The notes below the pieces were generated by a model that was not told where the DNA came from, searched no databases, and was given only the letters and a program-made list of their open reading frames with translations. This document shows, piece by piece, positions 46,707-55,544 of a DNA stretch of 64,000 nt; position 1 is the first letter of the stretch, and every line of letters starts with the position of its first letter. The DNA is taken from positions 1 to 64,000 of the forward strand of contig NZ_JACJRC010000011.1 of the NCBI RefSeq assembly GCF_014697025.1, in the 5' to 3' direction. This stretch comes from Alkalinema sp. FACHB-956 (GTDB lineage Bacteria > Cyanobacteriota > Cyanobacteriia > Leptolyngbyales > Leptolyngbyaceae). The position numbers and the translations under genes were made by a program.

Positions 46707-47771
46707 ATGACTGAGTTTAACCTGCAATGGCAGACAACACTAACGGACTACATTACGGCGATCGCTTGGTCGCCCCTCCAGCCTAGCTTAGCAGCCGCTT
46801 CAGCCGCAGGAGACCTGGTATTTTGGCCGGATTGCCAAGATCCGACACCGATTGTACTATTATCCCCCCAAGGACGCTCGATCGAGGGGTTAGCCTTTTC
46901 CCCCGATGGGCAATACTTGGCCGCTGCTGGACAGGCAGGAACCGTCTATTTATGGCATCTCCCCAATGTAAGCCATATCACCCAACCCATCCTCACCCTA
47001 GACCACCCCGGCCAATGGATCGAGCACCTGGCTTGGAGTCCCACTGCAAATTTATTTGCCTTTAGTGTAGGGAAATCCGTTCAGGTTTGGGATAGCGATC
47101 GTGCAGTTTTAGCCGCAACCCTAGCCTTCGATCGCTCCTCCGTTCTAGATTTGCATTGGCATCCGACAGGGGATTATTTAGCCATTGCAGGCTATCGGGG
47201 AGCCAGAATTTGGTCAGCCCAAGATTGGCCGCAGGAGCCGCAAACGCTGGACATTCCATCCGCTACTCTCAGCGTCCGCTGGTCACCCGATGGCCAGTAC
47301 TTAGCCGCAGGCAACTTCGATCGCACAATTACGGTACTGCCCTGGGGAGAAAGCGATCCTTGGCTCATGCGGGGCTTTCCAGGAAAAATCCGTAAACTGG
47401 CTTGGTCAATGCCACCAATCACTGGAGAGTCACCCGTCCTCGCCTCCATTAGCGCAGAGGGTGTCGTGATTTGGGCGAAGGAAGAAGAGGAAGAAATGGG
47501 TTGGGCTGGGCAAGTGGTGAGCTTACATGACGGGACAGCGATCGATCTTGCTTTCCATCCCCATCAACCGATGCTGGCCTCGACAGGGCAGGATGGAACC
47601 GTACAGATTTGGCACCTCTTCAGTCCCGCGATCGAGCCCTTGACTGGCGCACCCCAAGGCTTTACCCAGCTTGCATGGCAACCCACTGGGGAACGATTAG
47701 CCGCAGGGGGACAGGCGGGTGAACTGTTGCTATGGACGCTGCTGAGCATGGACGCTGAGCATGGGCGCTGA
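46707..47771 (+). CDS. WD40-repeat protein
   Basis: A 354-aa beta-propeller of about seven WD40 repeats without other domains: GLAFSPDGQYLAAAGQAGTV, LSVRWSPDGQYLAAGNFDRT, DLAFHPHQPMLASTGQDGTV and LAWQPTGERLAAGGQAGEL. It should be a soluble scaffold. It begins 84 bp after the CobW gene on the same strand; cotranscription with the zinc GTPase is possible. Similar WD40 genes near zinc GTPases are known in cyanobacteria from my recollection, without proven function. Confidence 0.8.
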   Translation: MTEFNLQWQTTLTDYITAIAWSPLQPSLAAASAAGDLVFWPDCQDPTPIVLLSPQGRSIEGLAFSPDGQYLAAAGQAGTVYLWHLPNVSHITQPILTLDHPGQWIEHLAWSPTANLFAFSVGKSVQVWDSDRAVLAATLAFDRSSVLDLHWHPTGDYLAIAGYRGARIWSAQDWPQEPQTLDIPSATLSVRWSPDGQYLAAGNFDRTITVLPWGESDPWLMRGFPGKIRKLAWSMPPITGESPVLASISAEGVVIWAKEEEEEMGWAGQVVSLHDGTAIDLAFHPHQPMLASTGQDGTVQIWHLFSPAIEPLTGAPQGFTQLAWQPTGERLAAGGQAGELLLWTLLSMDAEHGR

Positions 47772-48127
47772 GCATGGCCCATGAGTGAGTGATTCCTTGG
47801 CTGAAATCCTCAGCACTGACGAGTAAATGCGGGGCAATGCACACCAATGCACACCCAAAATAGCAGCCCCCTACTTTTTATTTATCGCCCTTCGAGACAG
47901 ACGATATAATTCAAATACGTTGACTCCCCATTAATATACCAATATTCCAGATCTAGTACTCCAGATCTAGATTTACTCCAGATCTAAGTTCGATCAAATG
48001 TACTGAACCCTGTTGTAAGCAGGCATCTCATCCCATTTTTTAATCGGGTTAGGTTGCCTGCATCAGCGGGTAAAGGATTCTCATCTGACTGTGCTCTATT
48101 TGAAGAATTTTCAGGAATGCTTAAATC
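47772..48127. other. Intergenic region with short repeats
   Basis: A 356-bp gap. TCCAGATCT is repeated three times between 47947 and 47985, and GCAGGCA (48019-48025) can pair with TGCCTGC (48055-48061). No gene is supported. Confidence 0.5.
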
Positions 48128-48880
48128 ATGGCGATCGATTATTCTAAAGCTGTAAAATACGCGACTTGGAGCCAAGAAGTTTATCAAAACTTTAACGGTA
48201 TTCAGTTGAGCGGCACCGCAACGCATCCCTTTCTGATTAACCAATCGGATACCGATACCCAGTGCGCTCTACTGCTCGAGCAATCCAGTTTAACGATCGT
48301 GTTCCGGGGCAGTGAGTCGGATATAGATTGGGAAACCAACTTTGAGACCAAGCAAGAACGCATTGAGTTTGATCAAGTCGTGATTCGGGAACAAATTGCT
48401 GGGGAACGCAAACAAATCTATCCCTACGAAAGTGGAGGGGACTCTGGGGCATTGATGCACTGTGGATTTGCAGAAGCTTACCTGTCTGTGCGCGATCAAA
48501 TCCATGACTATCTCAAAACCCACGATGTAGACGCTGTCACAACAACAGGCCATAGCCTAGGTGGCGCATTGGCAACCCTCTGTGCAGTAGATTTGCAATA
48601 CAATTTCAAGTATTTGACGATCGAAACCTATACCTTTGGGGCTCCGAAGGTCGGGAATGATAAGTTTTGCGAATCCTTTAAGCGCCGCGTGCCCAACAGC
48701 TATCGGATCGTACATGGCATGGATATTGTGCCAGAAGTGCCCCGTTGGTGGCAGAACTATCGATCGGTCGATCAAGAAGTGAGAATTGGTCAACGATGGA
48801 GTTGGAAATTTATCAGCCAACGCTTTAAGGATCACGCGATCGGAGCCTACATTGAAATTCTCCAAACGCTAGCCCGGTAA
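48128..48880 (+). CDS. Class 3 lipase family protein
   Basis: A 250-aa alpha/beta hydrolase of the lipase class 3 family. Signatures are TIVFRGSESDIDWETNF, the nucleophile elbow TTGHSLGGALATLCA with catalytic Ser, and YTFGAPKVGN followed by YRIVHGMDIVPEVPR; the C-terminal His is in FKDHAIGAYI. No signal peptide, so it is probably intracellular. Substrate unknown. Start ATG 48128. Confidence 0.88.
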   Translation: MAIDYSKAVKYATWSQEVYQNFNGIQLSGTATHPFLINQSDTDTQCALLLEQSSLTIVFRGSESDIDWETNFETKQERIEFDQVVIREQIAGERKQIYPYESGGDSGALMHCGFAEAYLSVRDQIHDYLKTHDVDAVTTTGHSLGGALATLCAVDLQYNFKYLTIETYTFGAPKVGNDKFCESFKRRVPNSYRIVHGMDIVPEVPRWWQNYRSVDQEVRIGQRWSWKFISQRFKDHAIGAYIEILQTLAR

Positions 48881-48950
48881 CTTTTCAGCCCATTTCTGCA
48901 CATAGCCAGTTTTCCCAGCTTGCATTCCTCGCTGGCTTTTCAAAAACTGA

Positions 48951-49235
48951 CTAACGCTCCTGGAGTTCGGTTGCCATCTCCACTTCTACACTTTCTAAGA
49001 GGATCTCCTGGGCCAGGGGATCCTGAATGTTATCGAGGACAGTAATTTCTAGCTGTGCATTTTCTGCAACTGTGCCCTGGGCCGCTTGTTGAAAGTGCGA
49101 TCGGAAATGTTCCGGAGTCAAATGGGAAAGTGCACCGATCTGAACTGTGATGCGGGTGGCCCGAATGCCCTGTTGTTCCATAACAATGGTCTGAATGGTT
49201 TCAAGCAAATTTTTGAGCAAACTGGCTTCATGCAT
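48951..49235 (-). CDS. HypA-like protein lacking the zinc domain
   Basis: A 94-aa protein with the HypA N-terminus MHEASLLKNLLETI, including the nickel-binding His2 and Glu3, and ITVQIGALSHLTPEHFRSHFQ. True HypA (about 115 aa) has four zinc-binding cysteines between its halves; here this loop is replaced by TVLDNIQDPLAQ and no Cys remains. The C-terminal strand ESVEVEM is present. It overlaps the hydrogenase protease gene by 8 bp, so it probably serves the same hydrogenase; nickel delivery without the zinc site is uncertain. Confidence 0.8.
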   Translation of the reverse strand: MHEASLLKNLLETIQTIVMEQQGIRATRITVQIGALSHLTPEHFRSHFQQAAQGTVAENAQLEITVLDNIQDPLAQEILLESVEVEMATELQER

Positions 49236-49761
49236 GATTGGATGCCTGCTGGGATGGCTCGGGATGGCAAGGTTCTAAAGAGAACTGTTCTAATTCGATG
49301 AGCATGGCTTGGACGATCGTTTCAACCGCTTGTTCCACGTCCGGAGATAAGCCCAGGCCCATCGCAAAGTGTTTTCCTTCAACTCCCCAGAGAATCAGTT
49401 CCGGCGGGAGTTGCTGGAGCGATCGGGCCAGTTCCACCGCCTCCGCCACACTAAAGGCATGGGTGGAGTAATGGAAAAAGGCCGTGGGGACGGTTTCTTG
49501 ATGGGCTGCAATGCGATGGATGGTGCCTACGGTTGCCCCCGAAGCCACCGCATCAAACAGATAGACCCGATCGAACCCCTGCCAAGCCTCCAGCAGTGCA
49601 GCCCCTTCCCCAGAGGCTTCGATCATCGTGGTCATCGCTGCAATCTGAACCGGCAACCGTGATCGCAGCGATCGTACAATGGCCAATCCCACCCCATCAT
49701 CTTGCCGAAACTCATTCCCCACACCGATTAAAAGAACTGTATCCAGAAATTGCTCTAACAT
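49228..49761 (-). CDS. [NiFe]-hydrogenase maturation protease
   Basis: A 177-aa HycI/HoxW/HupD-type endopeptidase that removes the C-terminal peptide of the large subunit after nickel insertion. Conserved parts: IGVGNEFRQDDGVGLAI with nickel-recognising Glu/Asp, YLFDAVASGATVG with Asp, and STHAFSVAEAVELAR with His. It lies in the hydrogenase locus downstream of the large subunit gene and overlaps the HypA-like gene. The large subunit here still has the cleavable tail, so a protease is needed. Confidence 0.88.
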   Translation of the reverse strand: MLEQFLDTVLLIGVGNEFRQDDGVGLAIVRSLRSRLPVQIAAMTTMIEASGEGAALLEAWQGFDRVYLFDAVASGATVGTIHRIAAHQETVPTAFFHYSTHAFSVAEAVELARSLQQLPPELILWGVEGKHFAMGLGLSPDVEQAVETIVQAMLIELEQFSLEPCHPEPSQQASNHA

Positions 49762-49762
49762 C

Positions 49763-50467
49763 CTAGCTTGAAGAAGGTGAAGGTTGTGGAGTCGGTTTTG
49801 GTGCAGATGTAACAGGAGTTGCTTTATGGATCACAGTAGGGGTTGTAGAACTTGCAGGTGACATGTTGCTGAGCAGTTCCTGGATTTCAGAAATCTTGGG
49901 TGCCTGCTCATCAATCACACCCTTGGCCCAATGTCTAATCTCTAGATTACGTGCATTATCCCGAGCAAGATAAGCTAATTTAACTGAAACTTGCAAATTA
50001 TGACGCATTTGTAAGAGGTAAGCTCGATCGTCCGTAAAATTAGACTTACTCTCAGGCAATTGATCGATTAGGCCAAGACGTTCAGCTTTATATTCGATTT
50101 TATACCATTCACGATATTTCGCTTTGATGTTTTTGATGACCTCCTCTAAACTACCTTTTTTGTGAGGTGACAATTGAGGACTTTGATCCAGAATTTGAGT
50201 TGCTAAAGTTTGAACATCAGATTGTGTCGCATTATTTTTTGCTTGAGATGCAATCCGATATAACTGTTCTTCATAGGGCAAAATCATCTCGATAAATTGC
50301 TTGTCAGGTCTAGTACTTTCCTCAGTAGAAAGTTTGACTTCTGACCGATGCAACAGAGTTGAATCCAGTTGCCACATTCCGACCCCATAGGTAATTCCTA
50401 CTGCAGTTAAAACGGCTGCTCCTAAGGCACTCAGAACTGGTACCCACGGTAGCTTTCTAGCTTCCAT
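49763..50467 (-). CDS. Membrane-anchored, DUF305-like helical protein
   Basis: A 234-aa protein with one N-terminal membrane helix (about 8-30, LSALGAAVLTAVGITYGVG), an all-helical exported domain and a Pro/Ser-rich tail. The domain resembles DUF305: IEMILPYEEQLYRIASQAKN...LATQILDQSPQ and a second unit RAYLLQMRHNLQVSVKLAYLA...WAKGVIDEQAPKI. The metal-type His pair of DUF305 (MIPHH) is changed to LPYEE. It lies between the hydrogenase large subunit and its protease, so it may be an accessory factor; function unknown. Confidence 0.65.
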   Translation of the reverse strand: MEARKLPWVPVLSALGAAVLTAVGITYGVGMWQLDSTLLHRSEVKLSTEESTRPDKQFIEMILPYEEQLYRIASQAKNNATQSDVQTLATQILDQSPQLSPHKKGSLEEVIKNIKAKYREWYKIEYKAERLGLIDQLPESKSNFTDDRAYLLQMRHNLQVSVKLAYLARDNARNLEIRHWAKGVIDEQAPKISEIQELLSNMSPASSTTPTVIHKATPVTSAPKPTPQPSPSSS

Positions 50468-50609
50468 ACGTAGACTCTCCCTGACTTAACATACTGAATT
50501 ATTCAGTTCATTCTGTTTTTTAATTCCATCAAATTCTTCAATCAATCTAGTTTGTAATCTAATCAAAAAAGATGAGGATTATGTGAAGATTGATCCATCT
50601 GAGGATATT

Positions 50610-51917
50610 CTAATTTTCTCGATCGACCTCTAATTTCAAAAAGTGGGTTGAACAGGAAATGCAAGGATCGTAATTGCGAATAACCTGTTCGCACTGTAGC
50701 CGCAATTGATCATCAGGTAAATCTAAATAGCGATCGACAAACTGCCACAGATCCGCTTCAATCATAGACTGATTTTGGGAAGTGGGTGGCGTAATCCGCG
50801 CGTCTAAAATATCCCCTTGGGCATCAACACAATAGCGATGGTAACAAATGCCGCGCGGGGCTTCCGTACAGCCGTGCCCCGTCCCCGCCTGCACAGTGTA
50901 ATCCACCACAGGTTGCGCGATCGGCCCCTCGCCCTGCTGATCATAGGTTTCAATTAATCGTAGGGCTTCCTCCGCTGCAAAGAGAACCTCGATCGATCGG
51001 ACAATAATGCTTTTAAAGGGATTACGACAGGTTCCCGGTAATCCAGCAGCCTGAGCCGCCGCCTTGGCCCGTGGCGTCAGTTGCTCAAAATTCAGATTAA
51101 ACCGAGCCAGAGGCCCCACTAAATAATGCCCCCCTGCTTTAAGCACCGCCTGAAGGGCCGTGGAATGGGGCACCTGACGCTCTTCAAAATGATCCAAAAA
51201 GGCTGAAATTGGAATCTCTAAACCCCGATTGGACACCAGTTGTCCTTCAGTAATGGCATAGTCCGTTGGGTGGTGTAGGGCCACAAATTCATAGTCCTGC
51301 TCAAAATCCGGGAAAGGCAAGGTAGCTAACCATTGTACCGTTGCCTCCGCTGCCTCACAGGCCCAATTCAAGTCATCCACCAGCGATCGTAATTCCGATG
51401 CCGTGGGTAATTTATAAAATCCACCCACCCGCAAATTAATCGGATGAACTTCCCGCCCCCCAATCAATGACAGAATGTGATTACCAATTTTCTTCAACCG
51501 CAATCCCCGTTGCACCAATTCAGGATAGTCCTTAGCCATCGCGATCGCGCTATCATAGCCCAGAAAATCCGGCGCATGGAGCATAAAAATATGCAAACTA
51601 TGGCTCTCCATCCACTCCCCACAATAGATTAAGCGACGGAGCAGACGAATGCTGGACGGAACTTGCAGGCCAAAGGCATTTTCCATTGCCTGAATGGCCC
51701 CTAACATATAGGCGATCGGGCAAATGCCACAAATCCGAGCCGTAATATCCGGAGCTTCGCTATACTTGCGCCCCCGCAAAAAGGCTTCAAAAAAGCGGGG
51801 CGGTTCAAAGATTTTGAATTGAACTTCCTTAACCTTATTGTCCCGTACCTTGACGTAGAGTGCCCCCTCCCCTTCCACTCTGGCCAGATAATTCACTTTG
51901 ATGGTTTTACGGCTCAT
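50610..51917 (-). CDS. [NiFe]-hydrogenase large subunit, group 3-like
   Basis: A 435-aa catalytic subunit. Nickel ligands: Cys63 and Cys66 in [10 protein letters not shown] and Cys419, Cys422 in DPCISCSTH near the C-terminus. After His425 a 10-residue tail ([10 protein letters not shown]) would be cut off by the protease. Start ATG 51917 ([18 protein letters not shown]) overlaps the small subunit gene by 11 bp. The sequence resembles group 3b-type large subunits rather than HoxH or HupL, from memory. Unlike HoxEFUYH there are no diaphorase genes nearby. It should take up or evolve H2 with an unknown electron partner. Confidence 0.88.
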   Translation of the reverse strand: MSRKTIKVNYLARVEGEGALYVKVRDNKVKEVQFKIFEPPRFFEAFLRGRKYSEAPDITARICGICPIAYMLGAIQAMENAFGLQVPSSIRLLRRLIYCGEWMESHSLHIFMLHAPDFLGYDSAIAMAKDYPELVQRGLRLKKIGNHILSLIGGREVHPINLRVGGFYKLPTASELRSLVDDLNWACEAAEATVQWLATLPFPDFEQDYEFVALHHPTDYAITEGQLVSNRGLEIPISAFLDHFEERQVPHSTALQAVLKAGGHYLVGPLARFNLNFEQLTPRAKAAAQAAGLPGTCRNPFKSIIVRSIEVLFAAEEALRLIETYDQQGEGPIAQPVVDYTVQAGTGHGCTEAPRGICYHRYCVDAQGDILDARITPPTSQNQSMIEADLWQFVDRYLDLPDDQLRLQCEQVIRNYDPCISCSTHFLKLEVDREN

Positions 51918-52698
51918 GGCGATCGCTCTCTTTGCGGAAGGCTTCAGCATAGGCATTGAAACTGCGGTAGGCTCGCACCAAATCCACAGCACTGACCCCC
52001 AATTTTTGCCATTCTTGGCTCAGGGATGGGGTATTGGGACTTTCCATGGGGCCATAGCAGCCGTAGCAGCCCCGGTGATAGGTGGGACACAGGGCTTGAC
52101 ATCCAGCCTGGGTGACCGGGCCAAGGCAAGGCGTTCCGTGGGCGACCATGACGCACAGATTCCCCCGCCGCTTACATTCCACGCACACGCTATAGGTGGG
52201 AATATTGGGTTTACGATCGTGGAGAAAGGCGTTAATCACTTCTAATAACTGGTATTTATTAATGGGACAACCCCGTAATTCAAAATCCACAAAAACGTGA
52301 TCGGCAATGGCAGTGGATTTACTCAGGGTATTAATGTACTCCGGTTGGGCATAGACGATCGAGGTAAATTCTTTCACATCTTTAAAATTGCGCAGCGCTT
52401 GGATGCCGCCGGATGTGGCACAGGCTCCGATCGTGACCAGGTGCTTTGATACCCGCCGTACTTGGTGAATGCGTTCCGCATCGTGGGACGTGGTAATCGA
52501 ACCTTCCACCAAGGACAAATCGTAGGGGCCTTTCATTTCTGCACTCGAGGCTTCTGGAAAATAGGCAACTTCCACCTCGTCGGTCAACGCCAGCAATTCA
52601 TCTTCGCAATCCAATAGGCTCAGTTGGCAGCCATCGCAGGAAGCAAACTTCCAGACAGCTAGTTTCGGTTTATGGTAAGGTTTGGGAGCCATAATCAA
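51907..52698 (-). CDS. [NiFe]-hydrogenase small subunit, group 3-like
   Basis: A 263-aa electron-transfer subunit with cysteines for three Fe-S clusters: [34 protein letters not shown], and [35 protein letters not shown]. It has no Tat signal, so it is cytoplasmic, as in group 3. HoxY is only about 180 aa, so this is a different type; the length fits the 3b (HyhS/HydD) form. An ATG two codons in is an alternative start. First of the pair with the large subunit. Confidence 0.87.
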   Translation of the reverse strand: MIMAPKPYHKPKLAVWKFASCDGCQLSLLDCEDELLALTDEVEVAYFPEASSAEMKGPYDLSLVEGSITTSHDAERIHQVRRVSKHLVTIGACATSGGIQALRNFKDVKEFTSIVYAQPEYINTLSKSTAIADHVFVDFELRGCPINKYQLLEVINAFLHDRKPNIPTYSVCVECKRRGNLCVMVAHGTPCLGPVTQAGCQALCPTYHRGCYGCYGPMESPNTPSLSQEWQKLGVSAVDLVRAYRSFNAYAEAFRKESDRHEP

Positions 52699-52731
52699 GC
52701 GTTGGATTCCATGGCAATGGTTTCAAGCAGC

Positions 52732-53181
52732 CTAGGAGTGATGCAGGACGTCTCGGGCTTTCCGCAGTTTGCCCGCCGGAGACGATCGCAGCCATTGGTA
52801 GGCCACAAGATTTAATAAGAGTCCCACCAGAAAGAGCACAACCATGAGAAGAATCTGAGACCACACAATGGGCTGAACCATGAGATCTGCAACAACATGG
52901 AAAAAATTAAGGATGCTATAGAGCACAGTCACACCAAAATGAATCACACGATATCGATAGGATTCTGTAAAGGCAATTGCAACAATTGCAGCCATCGGAA
53001 TCAGAAAAAATACCAGCATGAGCCAGAATACGATCGAAACATCACTCTCGCTACCTGCATGGGAATGGGCAACATCCAGCCCATGGAAGAGTGGCATCAG
53101 AGCTAGTTGTGTATGAAACAGTAATCCCAACAGGAAAACGACCCAAAGAGCAGTAATTTTTTCACGGTAATTCACCATCAT
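52732..53181 (-). CDS. Small four-helix membrane protein
   Basis: A 149-aa integral membrane protein with four predicted helices (about 8-30, 49-70, 82-100, 105-130). Between helix 1 and 2 is HGLDVAHSHAGSES with three His, a possible metal or haem site, and HFGVTVLY and FFHVVADL in helix 3. No family recognised. It lies 34 bp before the small subunit gene and is codirectional, so it may anchor or connect the hydrogenase to the membrane. This is inference. Confidence 0.65.
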   Translation of the reverse strand: MMVNYREKITALWVVFLLGLLFHTQLALMPLFHGLDVAHSHAGSESDVSIVFWLMLVFFLIPMAAIVAIAFTESYRYRVIHFGVTVLYSILNFFHVVADLMVQPIVWSQILLMVVLFLVGLLLNLVAYQWLRSSPAGKLRKARDVLHHS

Positions 53182-53442
53182 AGAAGTCTCCGTGACTATC
53201 CTAGAAAGATGGGTGTAGGTGTAGGAAGTCTCGTTTTCCAGATTAGAGCGTAACTTTGAGAAACTTGTGAAGAGTCTAGCGGAGGCAAGCGATCAGCGGA
53301 GCACTCTCACCGAAAAGAATTCTGATTCTCTCAGCCTAAAAAATTGTGGATACTATGGCGGGGAGCGAACAGGTAACGCCTAGGGAACTTGTGGGGAACT
53401 TGTGGGGAACGAAGGGGGAACTCGTGTAGAACGAATGGGGAA
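53182..53442. other. Intergenic region upstream of hydrogenase locus
   Basis: A 261-bp spacer. GGGGAACTTGTGG-type words repeat near 53380-53430 (three copies of GGGAAC plus variants). The promoter of the membrane-protein/hydrogenase unit should lie near 53190-53290. Confidence 0.45.
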
Positions 53443-55341
53443 CTAATTTGGCGATCCTTTGGGATATCGTCGTTGCAGCAGTTTAATGCGTTCTAGGCGA
53501 TTGACCACCCGCGTGACTAACTCGGGGCCAATAATCGGTTTGCTGACAAAGTCATCTCCACCGGAACTATAGACCTGATTAATGGTCTCCGCATCTTTGT
53601 GAGCGGTCAAAAACAGGATCGGTAAATCGCTCCAATGGGGGTCATTGCGCACGGTTTGACACAATTCAATACCATTAACCCCCGGCATCATCACATCCAG
53701 AATCAGAATATCCGGCGTATCCGATTCCAGAATCTGCCAGAATTGTTGAGGATTTTGTAACGTAGTCACCCGAAATCCCCAGGGCTGCAACAAATTTTGC
53801 ACAACAGATAAAACACTGGGGTCATCATCCACCACCAGAACGTGAGACTTTAATTTTTCGACATGATTCAAGACCTGGGTGATGGCTTTCATCACATCCT
53901 GGGCCGAGGTTGGTTTGGGCAGAAAGGCCCGTGCCCCCGATCGCATCACTTCTAGCCGCTCCTGGAGATCATGGTGTGCAGCTAAGACGACAACGGGAAT
54001 GGAAGGGGCTTGTTCGTGTAATTCCGTTAAAAAGGTCAGACAGGTGGCATATTCCGCAGCATGCTCCAAATCTAGGACGATCGCCTGGGGCGCATGTTGG
54101 TAAAGGTGCTTGCGAGCCGTCTGTAACCGACCGGAGCGCTGGATTTTGATGCGGGAAGGTAAATGCGTAGCTTCCGCAGCCAGGGCCTCGGGTAACTGTG
54201 TATCCTGACTGATCACCAAAATCACCATGGATTCATCTTCCTCAAGTTTGTCCGCCGCATCTGGGCAGGCGGGCATTACCGTCGGGGAAGCAAGCGGGCG
54301 ATCGACCGGCCCCTGGAGAATCTGTTGCAAGGCTTTGAACAATGGACGCAGGGATTTCGCCAAAACCATGTGGGGATCGCTCTGGTATTGTTTCAACAAG
54401 CGTTCCAGTTGCTGGGCGAGGGTCGATCCCTGAGAAAAGCCAAACATTCCCAAGGATCCCGCCAAGGTGTGCGCATTCTGAATCGCTTGATTCAGAACTT
54501 CTTCAGTGAGTTTGTTTTTCTCTAGGGCCGCGATCGCCTGCTTAATCGTGGTCATTTGTTCCCGAATGCGGGGTTGCGATTGTTCCCAAATTTTCTGGAC
54601 TGCCGCTTGGGTTTGCAGCATCGAGGGAGACGGCGGGGTTGGCTCGGCACTCGTTAAATTGGTTGCTTCCCAGGGCTTGAGCCGATAGCCAATGCCATAG
54701 ACGGTTTCAATCACCTCGCTGGGAATTTGGCTCTTTTTCAGCTTTTGGCGCAGTCCTTTAATGTGGGTTCTCACCGCTTCTTCACCCGGTGCTTCTTCAT
54801 AGGACCACAGGTGATCCAGAATGGAGCTGCAACTAAAGACCCGTTTGGGATTGCGTAAAAATAATTCTAATAACGCATATTCCTTGGGCGTTACAGGAAT
54901 TAGCCGATCGGCATAGCGCACTTCACAACTACCCGGATCCAAATGTAAATCACCCCAACAGAGAATGGGTTGACTCGCCTCCCCCGATCGCCGCATCAAA
55001 GCCCGCACCCGCGCGACCAATTCTTCGTTATCAAAGGGCTTCACCATGTAGTCATCGGCCCCGGCATCGAGCCCCACGGCTTTGTCATGACTACTATCCC
55101 GCGCCGTCAAAAGCATGAGGGGGGTTTGAATGTTCTGCGATCGCAACTGGCGACATAGGGTAATGCCATCCATTTTGGGCAGCATAATGTCTAGCACAAT
55201 CAAGTCATAGGTGAATGCCGTTGCCAGTTCTAACCCCTGTCGGCCATCCTGGGCAACCTCCATGACATAGTTCTGTTGGCTAAGGATGGAAGTCAGTGTT
55301 TCGGATACTAGCGGATCGTCCTCAACAATGAGAATTTTCAT
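53443..55341 (-). CDS. RcaC-like hybrid response regulator (paralogue)
   Basis: A 632-aa protein with the same layout as the rcaC gene: REC1 (KILIVEDDPL, VLDIMLP), winged helix ending YGIGYRLKP, HPt (NAHTLAGSLGMFGF with His), a degenerate REC2 and an intact REC3 (VLVVDDDPSV, ILDVMMP, LTAHK, SKPI). In REC2 the acidic pair is replaced by VISQD, though VLDLEH remains. It is a distant paralogue, likely an independent OmpR-class regulator; the target is unknown. It stands alone, next to the hydrogenase genes. Confidence 0.82.
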   Translation of the reverse strand: MKILIVEDDPLVSETLTSILSQQNYVMEVAQDGRQGLELATAFTYDLIVLDIMLPKMDGITLCRQLRSQNIQTPLMLLTARDSSHDKAVGLDAGADDYMVKPFDNEELVARVRALMRRSGEASQPILCWGDLHLDPGSCEVRYADRLIPVTPKEYALLELFLRNPKRVFSCSSILDHLWSYEEAPGEEAVRTHIKGLRQKLKKSQIPSEVIETVYGIGYRLKPWEATNLTSAEPTPPSPSMLQTQAAVQKIWEQSQPRIREQMTTIKQAIAALEKNKLTEEVLNQAIQNAHTLAGSLGMFGFSQGSTLAQQLERLLKQYQSDPHMVLAKSLRPLFKALQQILQGPVDRPLASPTVMPACPDAADKLEEDESMVILVISQDTQLPEALAAEATHLPSRIKIQRSGRLQTARKHLYQHAPQAIVLDLEHAAEYATCLTFLTELHEQAPSIPVVVLAAHHDLQERLEVMRSGARAFLPKPTSAQDVMKAITQVLNHVEKLKSHVLVVDDDPSVLSVVQNLLQPWGFRVTTLQNPQQFWQILESDTPDILILDVMMPGVNGIELCQTVRNDPHWSDLPILFLTAHKDAETINQVYSSGGDDFVSKPIIGPELVTRVVNRLERIKLLQRRYPKGSPN

Positions 55342-55544
55342 GCTATTTACGTCCCCCAGTGATCCTTAGCTCTAATGTAATATTAAGTCTACTTTTAGAT
55401 TGATTTTTCAGCTTCATTCTAGCGAGCCGATCGTTTTTCACTCACAAGTTTCTCAAACTTTCCCATTATGCTATGGCTTAACAAGCCACAGGAAGAGCTG
55501 GCAAATCCCAAGAACCGTCAGCTGTCAGAGGGGAGAGGGAACAG

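Noticed and set aside
50610-52698. Hydrogenase as HoxYH
   Set aside because: The small subunit is about 80 residues too long and carries extra cysteine motifs; hoxE, hoxF and hoxU are absent from the surroundings.
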